Below, piece by piece: positions 24,833-37,073 of a stretch of 64,000 nucleotides of DNA (the first letter of the stretch is position 1; each line of letters starts with the position of its first letter). Source of the stretch: Acanthacorydalis orientalis (lineage: Eukaryota; Arthropoda; Insecta; Megaloptera; Corydalidae); the NCBI GenBank assembly GCA_034766995.1, contig CM068318.1, positions 7,789,987 through 7,853,986 of the forward strand, written 5' to 3'. The translations under genes and the position numbers were made by a program. A model generated the notes under the pieces. That model had not been told where the DNA came from. It did no database searches and saw only the letters and a list, made by a program, of their open reading frames with translations.

Positions 24833-25497
24833 TACGATTTTAAAAATTTATTTTTTAAGTACTGAAATATTTTCTGGTGATAAAGTTTTAAATATTATGA
24901 TAACGAGATTGAAATCGAATAAAAAACAATCAAAAATAACTTGTAGTTTGTGAAGTGATAGAATATTTAATTTGTAAAATATATTTTTAAATCTGAAATT
25001 AAATTAGAATATTTTTCCATTCAATAATTATCATTAAATACATTAATTTATTATATTAAGCTATCAATTACTATCTAAAAAAAAAACATTTGTCCAACTG
25101 TATGATATTTTAAAAATTATTTCATAAAATAAAATACATAATCTATTTTACATTCACTTAATTATTTTTCATAGTAACACCAGTGAAATTATTAACTAAT
25201 CATTGAAATAATTAACAGATTTTTATGTCTTACCCCTGACAGCTTTGATTCATTCTTGTCTTATATCTAACATAGAGTGATGATTTAAGATGGTGGACTT
25301 ACCTGAAAAAGAAAAGAAATTTTAAAAATTAACAATGAAAACAAATATATCAAGAAAAAGTTGACTTTTTTATAACAATTTACAAATATTTTTCTATTTG
25401 CAATGCGATTCCGAGAACATAAAAGTATAAAATTTTGCATGGAAAAAAAATCAATTATTAGTCACTTGGCAGAATAAATTATTATTCTTTTTTTGTA
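24833..25497. other. AT-rich DNA, no gene seen
   Basis: Nothing recognised. Confidence 0.6.
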
Positions 25498-25500
25498 TAT

Positions 25501-25533
<33 letters not shown>

Positions 25534-25545
25534 TGAGAGAGAGAC
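25498..25545. repeat. Compound (TA)n-(GA)n microsatellite
   Basis: TA followed by GA with one GTGA break. Confidence 0.95.
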
Positions 25546-25960
25546 AAACAGATTTCGAACTGATTTTTTAAAAAAAATATTAGTCAGGTACTGGATTAAA
25601 TGTGTCAAAATGAAAAATGAAAATGTATGTACGTGTTTTTGAAAGTCACTGTGTTGATGTTATACTTAAGTTCGTCTTATTCATTTATTCACCCTTGTGT
25701 ATAAATTTATATATGTAATCCTGGTGAAATATTTGACTCGAGCTATTTATATCTCACGTCTTGAAAGATGTTTATAGGTAAATCTACAGTGTGTAATTTA
25801 TCATTTTAATAGATCATACAAGCTAATGGAAAAATACCATTTTCAAATAATTTAGTAAATAAATAATTTGATTATTAAATATTTTACATTAACATAATAT
25901 AATAAAACTGTTTGTTATTAAAAAATATTAATATTATATTAATAAAAAAATATTAATTAT

Positions 25961-26060
25961 TTCAATTCGTATAAGCAACAATAAAAAATGATCCATATCT
26001 ATTTATTGATGATAAATATATTTTGTAAATTGTGAAGCTAAAAGTAGAAAAAGAATATCA
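25961..26060 (-). repeat. DR-1 fragment, reverse orientation
   Basis: TTCAATTCGTATAAGCAACA, then ATAAAAAATGATCCATAT, then ATATTTTGTAAATTGTGAAG. Confidence 0.6.
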
Positions 26061-28427
26061 TTTATAAAAGTACAATAGGTACCATTCCAAAATTATGTTG
26101 TCAAAAAAATATTTTAATAAATTTTTATTGTTTACTACAGTTTAAAAGAGTTTCTAATTATGTACAATATATAATAACATACAGGTGTTTTATCTCTGAA
26201 TACTTAATTTAAAATTAAAATATATTTGAATCAGAATTTGTTATCATGTGAACCATACTATAAGTATAAATGTCAGAATACTCCACATTAATATAAAAGT
26301 ATTTTCTATAAACTTATGAAATCAGAGATAAAAAAAACCGGTTGAGTAAAATTCTATTATTTACATGAGCACTGAAGCTCGAAATGGTCTTTTATGTTAT
26401 GTTTTGTTACCATTTCCTCATCGTTTAATGTCGTTAAAAGTACTCTTAAATGTAATTAATGGATTTCTAAATCAGTGTGTAATTTATTCTTGTAAGACGC
26501 CTCCCTTTCTAACAGACAGTTAATCCTGAAACGATATATTTATTATGTTTCAGTGGTTACTGTTGAATGTAAAAATAATTTATTCTTAATTTAAGTATAC
26601 ATGAAACTAGTTCATTTTAATTACCAACAAAAGTTTAACAGAGATTTAGTTTTTTTTAAAAAAAATTGATTTATGTAAGTGATAATTTATAATCATTTCA
26701 AGTTGGTTTAGTAAACAACAAAGATTTAAATCTGTTTAGTGTCTTACTGAAATATATTTAAGGTTATTTATTATTAAAAAACTTTAATACGATGTTTTTC
26801 TGTAAACCCGTTATTCATTTTTTAATTCTAACCCTTTAAGTTTATTTTTTCTAAGATCTCTTTCGATTTATTTTCTTCAGGTAGATCTTAAACTGTTCAA
26901 GTTCTTAGAAAAGTTCAACATTTAGCTGAGGATGATGAAAATGAAAACAGGTTGTAGTAGAAATGAATTCAGGATTCGTAATGAATAATGAATAATAGTT
27001 ACACAAGGGATTAGCATAATAAATTTTCTTTTATTGAACTAAATGTTAATTTTGGAAATCACAACTTCGAGATTTAGATGAGGAAGTAAAAGTTTTTATT
27101 TAAAAATAAATTCAACATTTCCAAAAAATATTTTTTAAATTGTATTTTTAAGGTAATATCTCAAATATAAAGATTTTATTTTATTTTTCTTTTTATATAA
27201 TCATTACTGGCTTCACAGAACTCAAGATATCAACTTTTCGCTTTTTCTGCAAAATCTTATTTCATCAAGAATTTCTGATAACAAACCTTTGTATTTGCGA
27301 GATGAAAGAACATTTATTTTTGGTTTTTTTGATATTTCAATGAACAACTTTTCATTTTTCTTACAAACACATAACAGAATTAATCTTTTTGATATTTCAT
27401 CCGAAATTCAAATAAAGCAAGACATTTTACATTAAATAAATTTTGTTAAAAAATACACGAATCTAATTAAATAAAAACATCTTACTTACTGCTCCGAGTA
27501 TAATAAATAACGTGATGTATACGAAAATATTTGAAAAAAATCAGTAATGTACAAAAAATATATTGTCTGAAAATAACAGTACTAACATTTTTTTTCTAAA
27601 TATATGCAAAAAAGTTTTTGTTGTTATATTACTTGAATTGTACATTTTACATTAAACAACGAACCTCGAGGAAATAAAATATAAATTATATATTTAGATT
27701 TATGCCGAAAATTTTCATGCTGTGTATCTTTTTATTTTATTATTTTAAGTACGATGAAAGCACATTTTTTTAATTATATAATGCTGTTCATAAGTAAATG
27801 ATTCAATTTAAACTCGTCCAATTAAAAAATTATGTACGAATATATAAATTCATTTTTTATATTCAGCTTTTTCCTGATCTTCATGTCAGTAAATTATACA
27901 TGCAAACATTTATTAAATATATATTCAGACATACACATATGAAAAAAATTCGAAAATATGAAAACTTTGTTGGTTATTCTAATAGTTTTTTTTTATTAAA
28001 ACATTTTTTTTTTATTTGAATTGTTTCCTCTACTTTGACATACGTTTTTAATTCATGTATTTCATATATTTGATTACTTTGAATAGTTAAAAAATAATTA
28101 AAAGTGTAAAAAAGACAACAATATATATTTTATGTAAACATTTGAAACGATGTATGAAAAAGTCACTTTGTTCATCTATCTGTAAAGGAAATAACGTTAA
28201 AAACTTAAACATGCTCTGTAATAAATTTACTTTTTATACATTCTTATTTTTTTTTAAAAAAAAGTATACATATACTATCACAATATAAACATTATTTATG
28301 TACAAAATGTCTGTATATTTTTAAAAAGCGAATATAGAAATATGCTTCTCTTCTTGAAAATCGTTTATATTTTTCTATTAAAAGTAACACACGTGTACAC
28401 CATAAATATTATTTTAGCAAATTACAT

Positions 28428-28428
<1 letters not shown>
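26061..28428. other. Long AT-rich stretch, no gene seen
   Basis: About 2.4 kb without microsatellite arrays of note. Near 26920-26975 the motif GAGGATGATGAAAATGAAAA followed by CAGGTTGTAGTAG resembles the palindrome arm at 58455-58495. Short frames (for example 27798-28019) carry no motif. Confidence 0.55.
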
Positions 28429-28492
<64 letters not shown>

Positions 28493-28514
28493 AATATATA
28501 TATATATATATATT
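28429..28514. repeat. Compound (CA)n-(TA)n microsatellite
   Basis: CA (28429-28441), then TA to 28490, CAAATA, then more TA. Confidence 0.95.
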
Positions 28515-28528
28515 TGTATATGTATATT

Positions 28529-29108
28529 GTGTATCAAAATTAATTCGGTGCCTTCACATTGAATCAATCACAACTCCGTTTTAAAATAAAATATTTTCTC
28601 TTTGTTTTAGAATTTTGAAATGTTAATCTTAACATTTAAAAACAATATATCTTGGCCAAGCAGTTGGCATAAGGTCACAAAACAGTAGTAAACATGATAG
28701 GGTTCAAAAAGCAGCATATTATGAATTTCATACTTTTCACACTCCAGTTGAAATAAATGCTGCAAAAGTCGCAAATATAATGTATTCAGCTTTTAGGGAA
28801 AGAATTGTGACATACAAAAAATGAAGCAATGTTAGTACAGTAGAAGAGGTACGAAAATCATTGACAACTTCATTGACTCAAATCTTACCATCTTTTTGTC
28901 GACAAGGAATATGTCTGTTATCCGACAGAGTAAAATTGTATAAAATAATGGGGGATGTTGGTTGGTTATTGAAGTTTTAGGGCTCTTCGACAGCTAAGGT
29001 CATAAGCTACCGATAATGGCAGATATTTTGAGTACTGAAATGTATTCCATTTTTCTATAAACATTCATTTTCTATAAAGAACGAATCGTATTCATGTATA
29101 CGCCTATT
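28529..29108 (+). mobile_element. MITE-1 copy B
   Basis: About 580 bp, opposite orientation to copy A. The left end ATCAAAATTAATTCGGTGCC is intact; the right end is decayed (ACGCCTA near 29101-29107). Around 28900-28960 one frame reads QGICLLSDR and later KIMGD, a decayed Tc1/mariner C-terminal motif. An AAAAATGAAGCAATGT segment sits where sister copies have CATAAAACATGCAAAAA. It lies directly beside a TA array. Confidence 0.8.
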
Positions 29109-29678
29109 ATGTAGATGTACCAGAAAATATATTTAAAACCCATTGAAAAGAAAAGGACTAGATTGTCGAAAGTCTGTCTTTATCCAGTAACAAATTTTAA
29201 AAAGAAATCAATTTATTTATATTAACTATTTATTTATTTATATTTTATTTATATTAAATTTTTATTTACATTAAATGTTTAATTGTTTATATTATCTATT
29301 AATTATTTATTAATATTAACTGAAAAATTAAACACAAATTTCATATTTTTCAGTGTTTAATCAAGATATATTGTTTTTCTTCAATTTTGTTCTGATAATC
29401 TTATTAACAGTTTGACTTGAAAATACATATAAATTATCTGTTATTACGACATAAATATAAAGATAATATATAATTACTAAAAAAATGAGTAACTTGTGTA
29501 ACTATCTTAGGATAATGACAACACTTTTTAAATACTTGAAAATATATTTTGTATTAAAATTTAATATTTTATAAAACAAATTTGAGCGTCGAGTTTATAG
29601 CTAATAACAAGGTATGACATATTTTTTAAATCAATTAAAATTGAATTTTTTATTTGAATTCTTCATCATGTCATATGT

Positions 29679-29680
<2 letters not shown>
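29109..29680. other. AT-rich DNA with a TTTA-rich tract
   Basis: At 29210-29330 the sequence is dominated by TTTAT/TATTTA repeats. Nothing else recognised. Confidence 0.6.

Positions 29681-29681
<1 letters not shown>

Positions 29682-29727
<46 letters not shown>
29682..29727. repeat. (TA)n microsatellite
   Basis: About 46 bp of TA. Confidence 0.95.
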
Positions 29728-29730
<3 letters not shown>

Positions 29731-29948
29731 TTTACAAAACTATATAATTAAATCAAAAAATTAAAACGGTATTTACAAAACGAAAGGAATTTTAAAAGAA
29801 AATGTGTAAACAACGAAAAGCACTACTATAATATAAAAATCCAGAACGAACTTTTAAATACGTAACGAGGTAAAGGCATCAGCAACTCAAAGACAGTGAA
29901 AGCAAATGATCAAGTCAGTGCTAGCAAAGATAGTAAAAAAACACATGC

Positions 29949-29984
29949 ACATATATATATATATATATATAAATATATATGTAT
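29949..29984. repeat. (TA)n microsatellite
   Basis: Short TA runs with AAATA and TGTATA breaks. Confidence 0.9.
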
Positions 29985-29989
29985 ACATA

Positions 29990-30330
29990 GAAAAAGAAAC
30001 GAGCGAATGGGGCGCAAGGTACCGGTGACGTTTGGAGCCCGAGGGAGTGATGGTGGAGGTGCAGGGCATATAACACACAACCCACGTCGAGGGACCGCTA
30101 GAACACTCATCAGAATGCAATACTCGACTTAAAGCCGTGCCGCGTGACTGCGTGGGTTGAGTCTTTCACGGTGGTTGTTGTAGTAGTATTGCGAAGATTG
30201 CCGGTGAAGAACGTGAATGAAGAGTCACTCTGCTTTTATCTATTTAAAAGCGAGCCATGTTGTAGTGAATCTCTTCGCCCGTGCAAACAGACATGAACAC
30301 CTCTTCAATTGATTCTTTAACGCTAACACA
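29990..30330. other. CpG-containing island
   Basis: GC-richer block (for example GGGGCGCAAGGTACCGGTGA near 30008). A plus frame (29896-30132) and two minus frames overlap here, but each begins or ends in translated TA and none has a domain. The lack of a preferred frame argues against coding. Candidate regulatory DNA. Confidence 0.4.
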
Positions 30331-30519
30331 AAATTGTCTACAGTGAATATACATACACTCATATATATATTCATGCCTCACTGACAAAATTTAAAACAAC
30401 ATTATTGTAAAATATTAAATTTTTTCATTAAATTATTACTAAACTGATAAAAACATTTTCAAAATAATTACAACTTTTACTGAACATTTCTTAAAGAAAA
30501 TATTTATATACATTGTAAA

Positions 30520-30522
<3 letters not shown>

Positions 30523-30560
<38 letters not shown>

Positions 30561-30590
30561 TGTGTATGTGTATGTGTATGTATAAAATCG
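30523..30590. repeat. Compound (TA)n-(TGTATG)n microsatellite
   Basis: TA for about 38 bp, then TGTGTATG units. Confidence 0.95.
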
Positions 30591-31554
30591 ATAAACAGAT
30601 GACAAAATTTCAACTTACAGAAATTTGTACAAAAGACATATTTCCAATATTAATATTATTATTTTGTAATCTCTATATAAAGACACAAAATATTTATAAT
30701 AAATATTATTTTAAATAAATAGTATTACAAAAAGAAAAAAATAATAAAATAATTGTTTACAATTTTAGATAATCTCGTTTAAGGCATGTTTTATAATTAA
30801 ATGAAAACAAAGACGTGAATACTGAGAGAAAACTAATATATTTTTTGAACTTGAAAAAGATAAAAATATTATGTTCGTATTTTGGTTGCGCTTAAACATT
30901 TTCCAGGAAGTGGATTTCATTTTTATAATTAAATATAAACATTTATAAGAAAATAATCTTAGAAAAGTAATAGATGAAAACAAATATAATTTAAATGTAT
31001 TAATCAACGTTTTTATATCTATGATCTTGTTAAAATTTATCCTAGCGATATTCATTCTTTTGATTCTCAATTTTCTGTTAATCTACTGCCATTTTTGGCA
31101 CGCATACTATATTCAGGAAGATTTCAGATAACTTTTTATCAAAGTCTATTTGAGAACTGCACTACGATACCAAATACCTTTATATTTTATACTCAAGTCT
31201 TCTTCACATTAAAAGTGGTAATTACGCAAAATTGTTAATCAAATTGAGTTACAAGTAAATAAAATTCTGACATCCAATCTCTAATATCTACCTGCAGATT
31301 TAACACATACCGAAACTAGTAGTAGATAACAGACACTCAAATCATTCAAAATAAAAAATAGCATCAGGATAACGCATTTTTCAAGGTTTCAATAGTTCAG
31401 GAAATAGTTAAAAATTAGCATTTCAAAGAAATAAAGCATATAAATGTTTAAGTGAGTTACAGATACTTGTTATCTAAAATCTACCTAAAGACTACATGTG
31501 CCGAAATTATTAATGGAGATTAGTAAATCAAAAGATTAAAAGAATGAACAACGT
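30591..31554. other. AT-rich DNA, no gene seen
   Basis: A 101-codon minus frame at 30765-31070 has no motif and AT-driven composition. Not called. Confidence 0.55.
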
Positions 31555-31600
31555 ACACACACACACATTATTTATATATATATATATATATAAAGAGAGA
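31555..31600. repeat. Compound (CA)n-(TA)n microsatellite
   Basis: CA, TTATTTA, then TA, ending AAAGAGAGA. Confidence 0.9.
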
Positions 31601-31712
31601 TATTGACTCGTTTCAAGACATACTTAAAACAAAAATATATTAATCATACTTTATATGATCTAACTTTTCAGTTAAATAAAATATACAGATCTTTCTCAAC
31701 TTATATAAATAT

Positions 31713-31715
31713 ATA

Positions 31716-31760
<45 letters not shown>

Positions 31761-31810
31761 ATGTGTGTGTGTGTATACGTTTGTGTGTGTTGCATGTGTA
31801 CGTATATATG
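31713..31810. repeat. Compound (TA)n-(TG)n microsatellite
   Basis: TA to 31751, then TG-rich DNA with TATG and TACG breaks to about 31810. Confidence 0.95.
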
Positions 31811-32212
31811 TTTATAAAACTTCAAATCAGTTACATGTCCTAACTGTCATTTTTATTGTCTAAAATTAAAAACGTGATACACTTCACACGTTCTGGACAT
31901 AAAATAAACTAATGTTTTTTTCTGCTGTCCAATGTTTATGTGCAAAGAATGTCAAATTTGACTGCTATCTGAACAGCTTGTCTTTAAAAGTTTAAAAGAG
32001 GAAGCAATAAAAATTCTCACTTTTTTATTCGACACAAATGTGTATATATATATATATGTGTGTGTGTACATACTGTTTATTATATTTTATACCAAATATA
32101 TTTTGATAAAAAAATTACATGAATAAAGATTACTTGTAAAATCTCATATTTGTTTCATTGTGTCATTTTTTAAAAGTATTTATGTATATTTACATGTTGA
32201 TTCTAAATAGGA

Positions 32213-32256
<44 letters not shown>

Positions 32257-33250
32257 ATTTTTTAATCATTTAATAGTATACACTAAAACTTATTTAATTT
32301 GCTTTTGGTTCGGTTCACTGATTTAACTATAACAGTATAGTTAGTAGTGAAACTTATTACTACTCAAATATATTACATATAAAGGCATACAATTGAAAGC
32401 TATTATAGTTTAATTAGATACCTGACATTACAAAAGTATTCATTAAAAAGAAAAGTAATTTCCATAAATAGTAAAAATTATATTACTGAAGATATTTTTT
32501 CATAGAAATATCTGATGTAAAAACCGTTTTAATCAAATCACTTAATTAAGAATGATCTTTGTTATGAAATGTTATGCAATGTTCTTTTAAACAACTATTT
32601 AAGTATACCTATAGTATATTTATATTTTTCATTTTTTCTGATAAAATTTATGAATAAATGAGACCAGTAGCGAGAGAAAGAAGAAAAACAGTGGCCTAAT
32701 GAACAATTCACATCCAGATATAAAAATACAAAACAAAATGCAAATACAATGTGTCTATTGGTTAAATTTTGACTGTTTTCTGAATATGAATGTAAGATGA
32801 AAACATGATACTTTATTGATCAATACAGGTATTGTTTAAAAATTATAAATTCAATTTACATCAATACTAAATTTTAAGTTTAAATTTATAAGATAAAATC
32901 AATCGATGATGTCAGTTAAGGCGATAGAAATAGTTATATCTCAAAAACATAATGAAATATTAGTCAGTTAATAGGCGACTAATATATATAATGAAGAGTG
33001 TAGAAAATAGAAATATTTGCTACCGAGCTTTTAAAAATAAAGATGTTGCTAATAAATGATTTTTTGAGAAGAGAATTCAGTGTTCTTCCAGAATATATAT
33101 TTGTGTGAAAAAAGCTAAGTGTATGCTTTCTGCGAAAGCATGTACTCGATAAAAAATTCAAATTTTAATCACAAAAAGAAATACAAATCAATAATGCACT
33201 TAATTTAAGAGCTAAATAATAAATGTATTCATTTTCGGAAATATATTCTT
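31811..33250. other. AT-rich DNA with (TA)n arrays at 32041-32068 and 32217-32252
   Basis: The first array passes into TG. No gene recognised. A 60-codon minus frame (32979-33161) has no motif. Confidence 0.55.
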
Positions 33251-33880
33251 AGCTTTTACTAAACTGAACTGAGATCCCGTGTACGCAGTGAGGAACTCGT
33301 TCCAGGAAACGCACAGATAAAAGCTGTAAAATATATACGTTTCCTACGAAATTTTCAAAACATATCCGATGTTTGTTGTGCTCCATTCGCGTATAAATAC
33401 TAAATTATTAATAAATGTAGCTATATACTAATGACGTAAAACGAAGTGATTTGTAGCAAACGAGAACACTACAATTTAACATCCACATGGCAACAACGAA
33501 CAACAACAACAACATGCCGCAGTGGCCACACACATACACCCGTTTGCCGTTACTAGTTTTAGCTATAAATTACAACGAACACGCTTGTGTGTTTTTTAGA
33601 TCGTGACACGAGACTTGAACGTATGGCACATACACACATTCCAGCACTCACGTTCATATGTTTAGTCGTAATATTGTTTTTGGATAAAAAGAAGAAACGT
33701 GACAATATTTTGAAACACACGAAAACGTTCTTTACGTCCTGTAGTACTGATTTCGTTATATCATCAGTGTTTGTAAGGATCTGTGCTTGCGCTTGTTCAT
33801 GTATATGCTTGCTTGTATGTGAGTCGCATGGTTTTACGTTTCGTAAATTCGCACCATTTTATTAGCACTAAAGAAAGAAC
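33251..33880. other. Moderately complex island with a CAA run
   Basis: More complex, CG-containing DNA, with AACAACAACAACAACATG at 33499-33516 and CACACACATACACCCG nearby. A plus frame (33587-33865) is open but has no domain; its Cys-rich part comes from TG-rich DNA. Candidate regulatory DNA. Confidence 0.3.
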
Positions 33881-33909
33881 AAATATATATGTTTTCTTAA
33901 ATAAAAAAC

Positions 33910-33910
<1 letters not shown>

Positions 33911-33943
<33 letters not shown>
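33911..33943. repeat. (TA)n microsatellite
   Basis: About 33 bp of TA. Confidence 0.95.
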
Positions 33944-33946
<3 letters not shown>

Positions 33947-34232
33947 GAATAATGAAAAATTTATAGAAGACATAAACGTTCGTATACCATTTATTCGCTT
34001 CTATAAAAATAAATATCAATGTTGTAAATTTTCAAAAATAACTACGTTGAAATGATTAAAAAATTTTCATAACAGTGTAGGAAAATATTACTTTATTTAC
34101 TTCAAATATATCAAACAATTTTAATATGTAACATTTTAAGTAATAATTTAATTCATTCTGATTTTTTGGTGAAAGCATTAGCTTAAACAAATTAAAAACG
34201 ATAATTATAAACGATAATTAATTATTAGGTTG

Positions 34233-34400
34233 GTAGGACAATAATTTTGGTTTCTGTTTTTTGAATTCTAACATTATTTTTTTCAATGAAAGTGTCATTT
34301 TATCGTGTTGATATTAATATCATTTTAAAGTAAATTTTTCGGTCAGTATTTTCATAACATCAATTTTGGTTTTATTAATTTTTTTGATTAAAATATACTA
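34233..34400 (+). mobile_element. 5' end of a mellifera-type mariner (fragment)
   Basis: Starts TTAGGTTGGTAGGACAATAA after TTATTA. About 90 bp further in, TTTTTCGGTCAGTATTTTCA and TAACATCAATTTTGGTTTTA align with the 5' leader of the mariner at 2.0 kb (TTTTTCGGTCTATATTTTGA there). The transposase start and all downstream parts are missing, and a DR-1 fragment follows at once. Confidence 0.7.
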
Positions 34401-34401
34401 G

Positions 34402-34485
34402 TTATTATTAATGATTTATTTAGCATTTTTGATCAGAAATCTTTTTTATGATTTATAAAATGAAAAAAATAACTTGTAAAAAGAA
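34402..34485 (-). repeat. DR-1 fragment, reverse orientation, next to the mariner end
   Basis: TTATTATTAATGATTTATTT, then AGCATTTTTGATCAGAAAT, then ATGATTTATAAAATGAAAAA. Confidence 0.65.
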
Positions 34486-34636
34486 TTTGTATGTATTAGG
34501 ATTTCAATATTCCTAAAACTTACTCATCGTAGTTTAAACCCTTTTCACACCGTGAAATATCATAATTTTCTCTGTTAAAACACAAGATTCTTTGTATTAA
34601 CATGAGATTGAATCTTGTTTGTGTATTTAATATTTT

Positions 34637-34691
<55 letters not shown>

Positions 34692-34692
34692 A
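34637..34692. repeat. Compound (CT)n-(TA)n microsatellite
   Basis: CT for about 30 bp, then TA for about 24 bp. Confidence 0.95.
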
Positions 34693-34779
34693 CATTGTAT
34701 ATAAAATGAAAACATCCAATATCTTTTTGAGACGAGATATTCATTTATTAGATGTAATATAATGATACAGCGTAGAATG

Positions 34780-35530
34780 AAAAAAAAAATTGATGAGAAA
34801 AATTCATACAGACACACAAATCCAGATGCATTCATAGTCGAATTAAGTACACCACATAATACCCGACGTGACGCATTCAATAAAATCCCTTACGCATCGA
34901 ACCATATTGCTCCGACGGGACCGCCACCGTCATCGCCGTTTGGCGATGACGGTAGCAGTAACAGGGGATACGTCTTAGGATTTGTGTGTCATCATCGGTA
35001 AGGCGATAAACGGTAGATCCGTACGCGAGAAGGAAGCCCCGCGCGGCCATCACCCACCTACCCTTGCCTCGTATAGATAGATAAATATCGAACGGGGCTA
35101 GGGGGCACGTACGGAAAACGGGTGCTTACAAAAGCTAGGTGACATGTAAAACCTCTGTGACAGCTTGTCGCCCGTCGACGCTCACCGGTCCAGTGTCGTA
35201 GCCATCAACGTACGTACGTTATGTAACGTCGTACGTACGCGTCTCGTCTTTCGAAAACCTCTTACGAAAATTACTTTCGCCCTGTTTTCTATAATCCGTC
35301 GCCCTTTTTTCCCGGTCGCTATTCTAGCGTACTTCTTTTTTTCCGTTCCCGTACTGACGACGACATTGTTGTCATCGCAACCGACGAGGATCGTATTTTT
35401 GTGTTTTTTCTTTTTGTGTTTTGTTTTGTATACACACACACACACACATGCAACTCATGGTCTCGTTTTATGTAATGCGTATCGTCGTGGTTACACCATT
35501 TTCAAGATACTTCTCGTTTTAAACTAATTA
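34780..35530. other. Most CG-rich island of the window, with a perfect hairpin
   Basis: Contains the hairpin ACCGTCATCGCC/GGCGATGACGGT (34926-34953, loop GTTT), GCCCCGCGCGGCC near 35036, and the palindrome AACGTACGTACGTT (35207-35220) followed by a second GTACGTACG block. Frames are open on both strands (34762-35001, 35165-35527, 35182-35445 minus) but without domains. The composition is promoter-like. It could hold a transcription start, an untranslated first exon or an enhancer; no start site can be fixed from sequence alone. Confidence 0.45.
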
Positions 35531-35611
35531 TAAAGAAATTTCGTTAAAATACTTCAACAGAATTCATTTTACTTTACATATTCTTTACGGTTACAAGTGG
35601 AAACATTGTAC

Positions 35612-35616
<5 letters not shown>

Positions 35617-35684
<68 letters not shown>

Positions 35685-35695
35685 AAGGAAGATAT
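35617..35695. repeat. Compound (TA)n-(GA)n microsatellite
   Basis: TA for about 36 bp, then GA-rich sequence with AAAGAGA breaks. Confidence 0.95.
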
Positions 35696-36513
35696 ATACA
35701 AATACTCAAATGTCTGTAAAACCTTTTTACTTAATAATAACCTGCGCCAAATATGAAACTAAAATTATAAAATTTATATTTAAAAAATAATTAAACAATT
35801 AAATAATTTATTCAAACTTGACAAAGACATTAAATGTATGTATACAATAGTTAACGTTATTATAATTCGTTTTATTGAATTAAAAAATGGCATCAAGATG
35901 TTTAGTTAAAAGCTCTGACACAAGATTAATATATCTGTTAATATTTATTTATGCGTCAGACGAATACATCCATGACACAAATACTAGGAATTAGAAACAA
36001 ATTTTATTTTAAAACTATTTTTTTCTATTTTCTATTTTATTATCGAAATTACTTAAGAGATGATTAACATTTATATGCACGTATATATATATATATATAT
36101 ATATACGTCACATATATACAAGCTGTCTCAAAATTCATTATTCACTTCGAAAAATAACGAGAATATATATATATATATAGAAATATATATATATATATGG
36201 ATTTATGTATGAAGATATGTATGTATTACTGTAAAATCAATATGGATGAATACCATTTTTATATCAGCAATTTAAAAAATAATTAATGCTAATAACTGAA
36301 TTAATAAAAATATAATATATAAATAACATTATTGGATTTACGCTATAATGTTTAATTCTATTTTTATCCCATTTCAAAAACGAGTTTTAAATAATTTCCA
36401 TATTAAAAAAAATCTTTATTGAAGTTATATTTTTGATATATTTTTTTAACCTATATTATAATAACATGTAGTCGTGAATATACATATAATTACACATGTT
36501 TTCATTCATGTGT

Positions 36514-36520
<7 letters not shown>
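35696..36520. other. AT-rich DNA with TA arrays at 36079-36108 and 36163-36198
   Basis: The first array is bounded by ACGT on both sides, making a perfect 30-bp palindrome. No gene recognised. Confidence 0.6.

Positions 36521-36556
<36 letters not shown>
36515..36556. repeat. Compound (CA)n-(TA)n microsatellite
   Basis: ACACACACA then TA. Confidence 0.95.
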
Positions 36557-36558
<2 letters not shown>

Positions 36559-36589
36559 CAGTCACGGAGTTGTACATCACGATTTATAT

Positions 36590-36850
36590 ATTTCTATGTA
36601 GTACTAGTCACACTGGTGGTGTTGGTTGCAGTTCATGCCAATAGTCGGAAGAGGATGAGAGAATAGTTGCACCCGCATTGACTGTATCGCCTCACTACCT
36701 ACCATACACAACTCAATTACTAAAGTTAATTACATTGTAATTTGGCGAGTTAATTGCCAGTATTTTAAGTGTTATAATGTATCCGTCGGGTTGGATAGTT
36801 ACTGTAGACTTAATGTGTTATCAAACAATAGTAAATAAAACTTCACAAAT
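36590..36850. other. Complex island with clustered TAAT cores
   Basis: CG-containing DNA, then TTAATTAC (36726-36733), GTAATTTGG (36737-36745) and GTTAATTGCC (36749-36758). This cluster resembles homeodomain binding sites. Regulatory role is an inference. Confidence 0.4.
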
Positions 36851-36886
36851 CGTTCAAATTTTTTTTTGTTAGAATTTTCTAGTAAG

Positions 36887-36888
<2 letters not shown>

Positions 36889-36948
<60 letters not shown>

Positions 36949-36950
36949 AA
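36889..36950. repeat. (TA)n microsatellite abutting MITE-2
   Basis: About 53 bp of TA, then TTATATAAA, ending at the MITE-2 copy 1 border. Confidence 0.95.
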
Positions 36951-37073
36951 TAGGTGATTCAATTTAGACTTCCACATGAGGATATTTAAAAAAAAACGGA
37001 AAAAATAAAAAAGCCTTATTTTTTATTTTTTTTTTAATACTTTCGTGTGGAAGCCTAAATTGAATCCCACTTT
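36951..37073. mobile_element. MITE-2 copy 1 (foldback, 120 bp)
   Basis: Left end TAGGTGATTCAATTTAGACT then TCCACATGAGGATATTTAAA. The right end read inward is GGGATTCAATTTAGGCTTCC then ACACGAAAGTATTAAA. The arms pair over about 40 bp and leave only a short A/T-rich middle. No coding sequence. Confidence 0.85.

Noticed and set aside
29210..29330. TTTAT-rich tract as a satellite
   Set aside because: Units are irregular in length and sequence; it is low-complexity AT-rich DNA, not a tandem array.
29896..30132. Overlapping frames on both strands in a GC-richer block
   Set aside because: Three frames are open at once and all include translated microsatellite, so openness reflects few stops in GC-richer DNA, not coding.
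36121..36160. AGCTGTCTCAAAATTCATTA as a transposon end
   Set aside because: No matching inverted end or coding remnant nearby.
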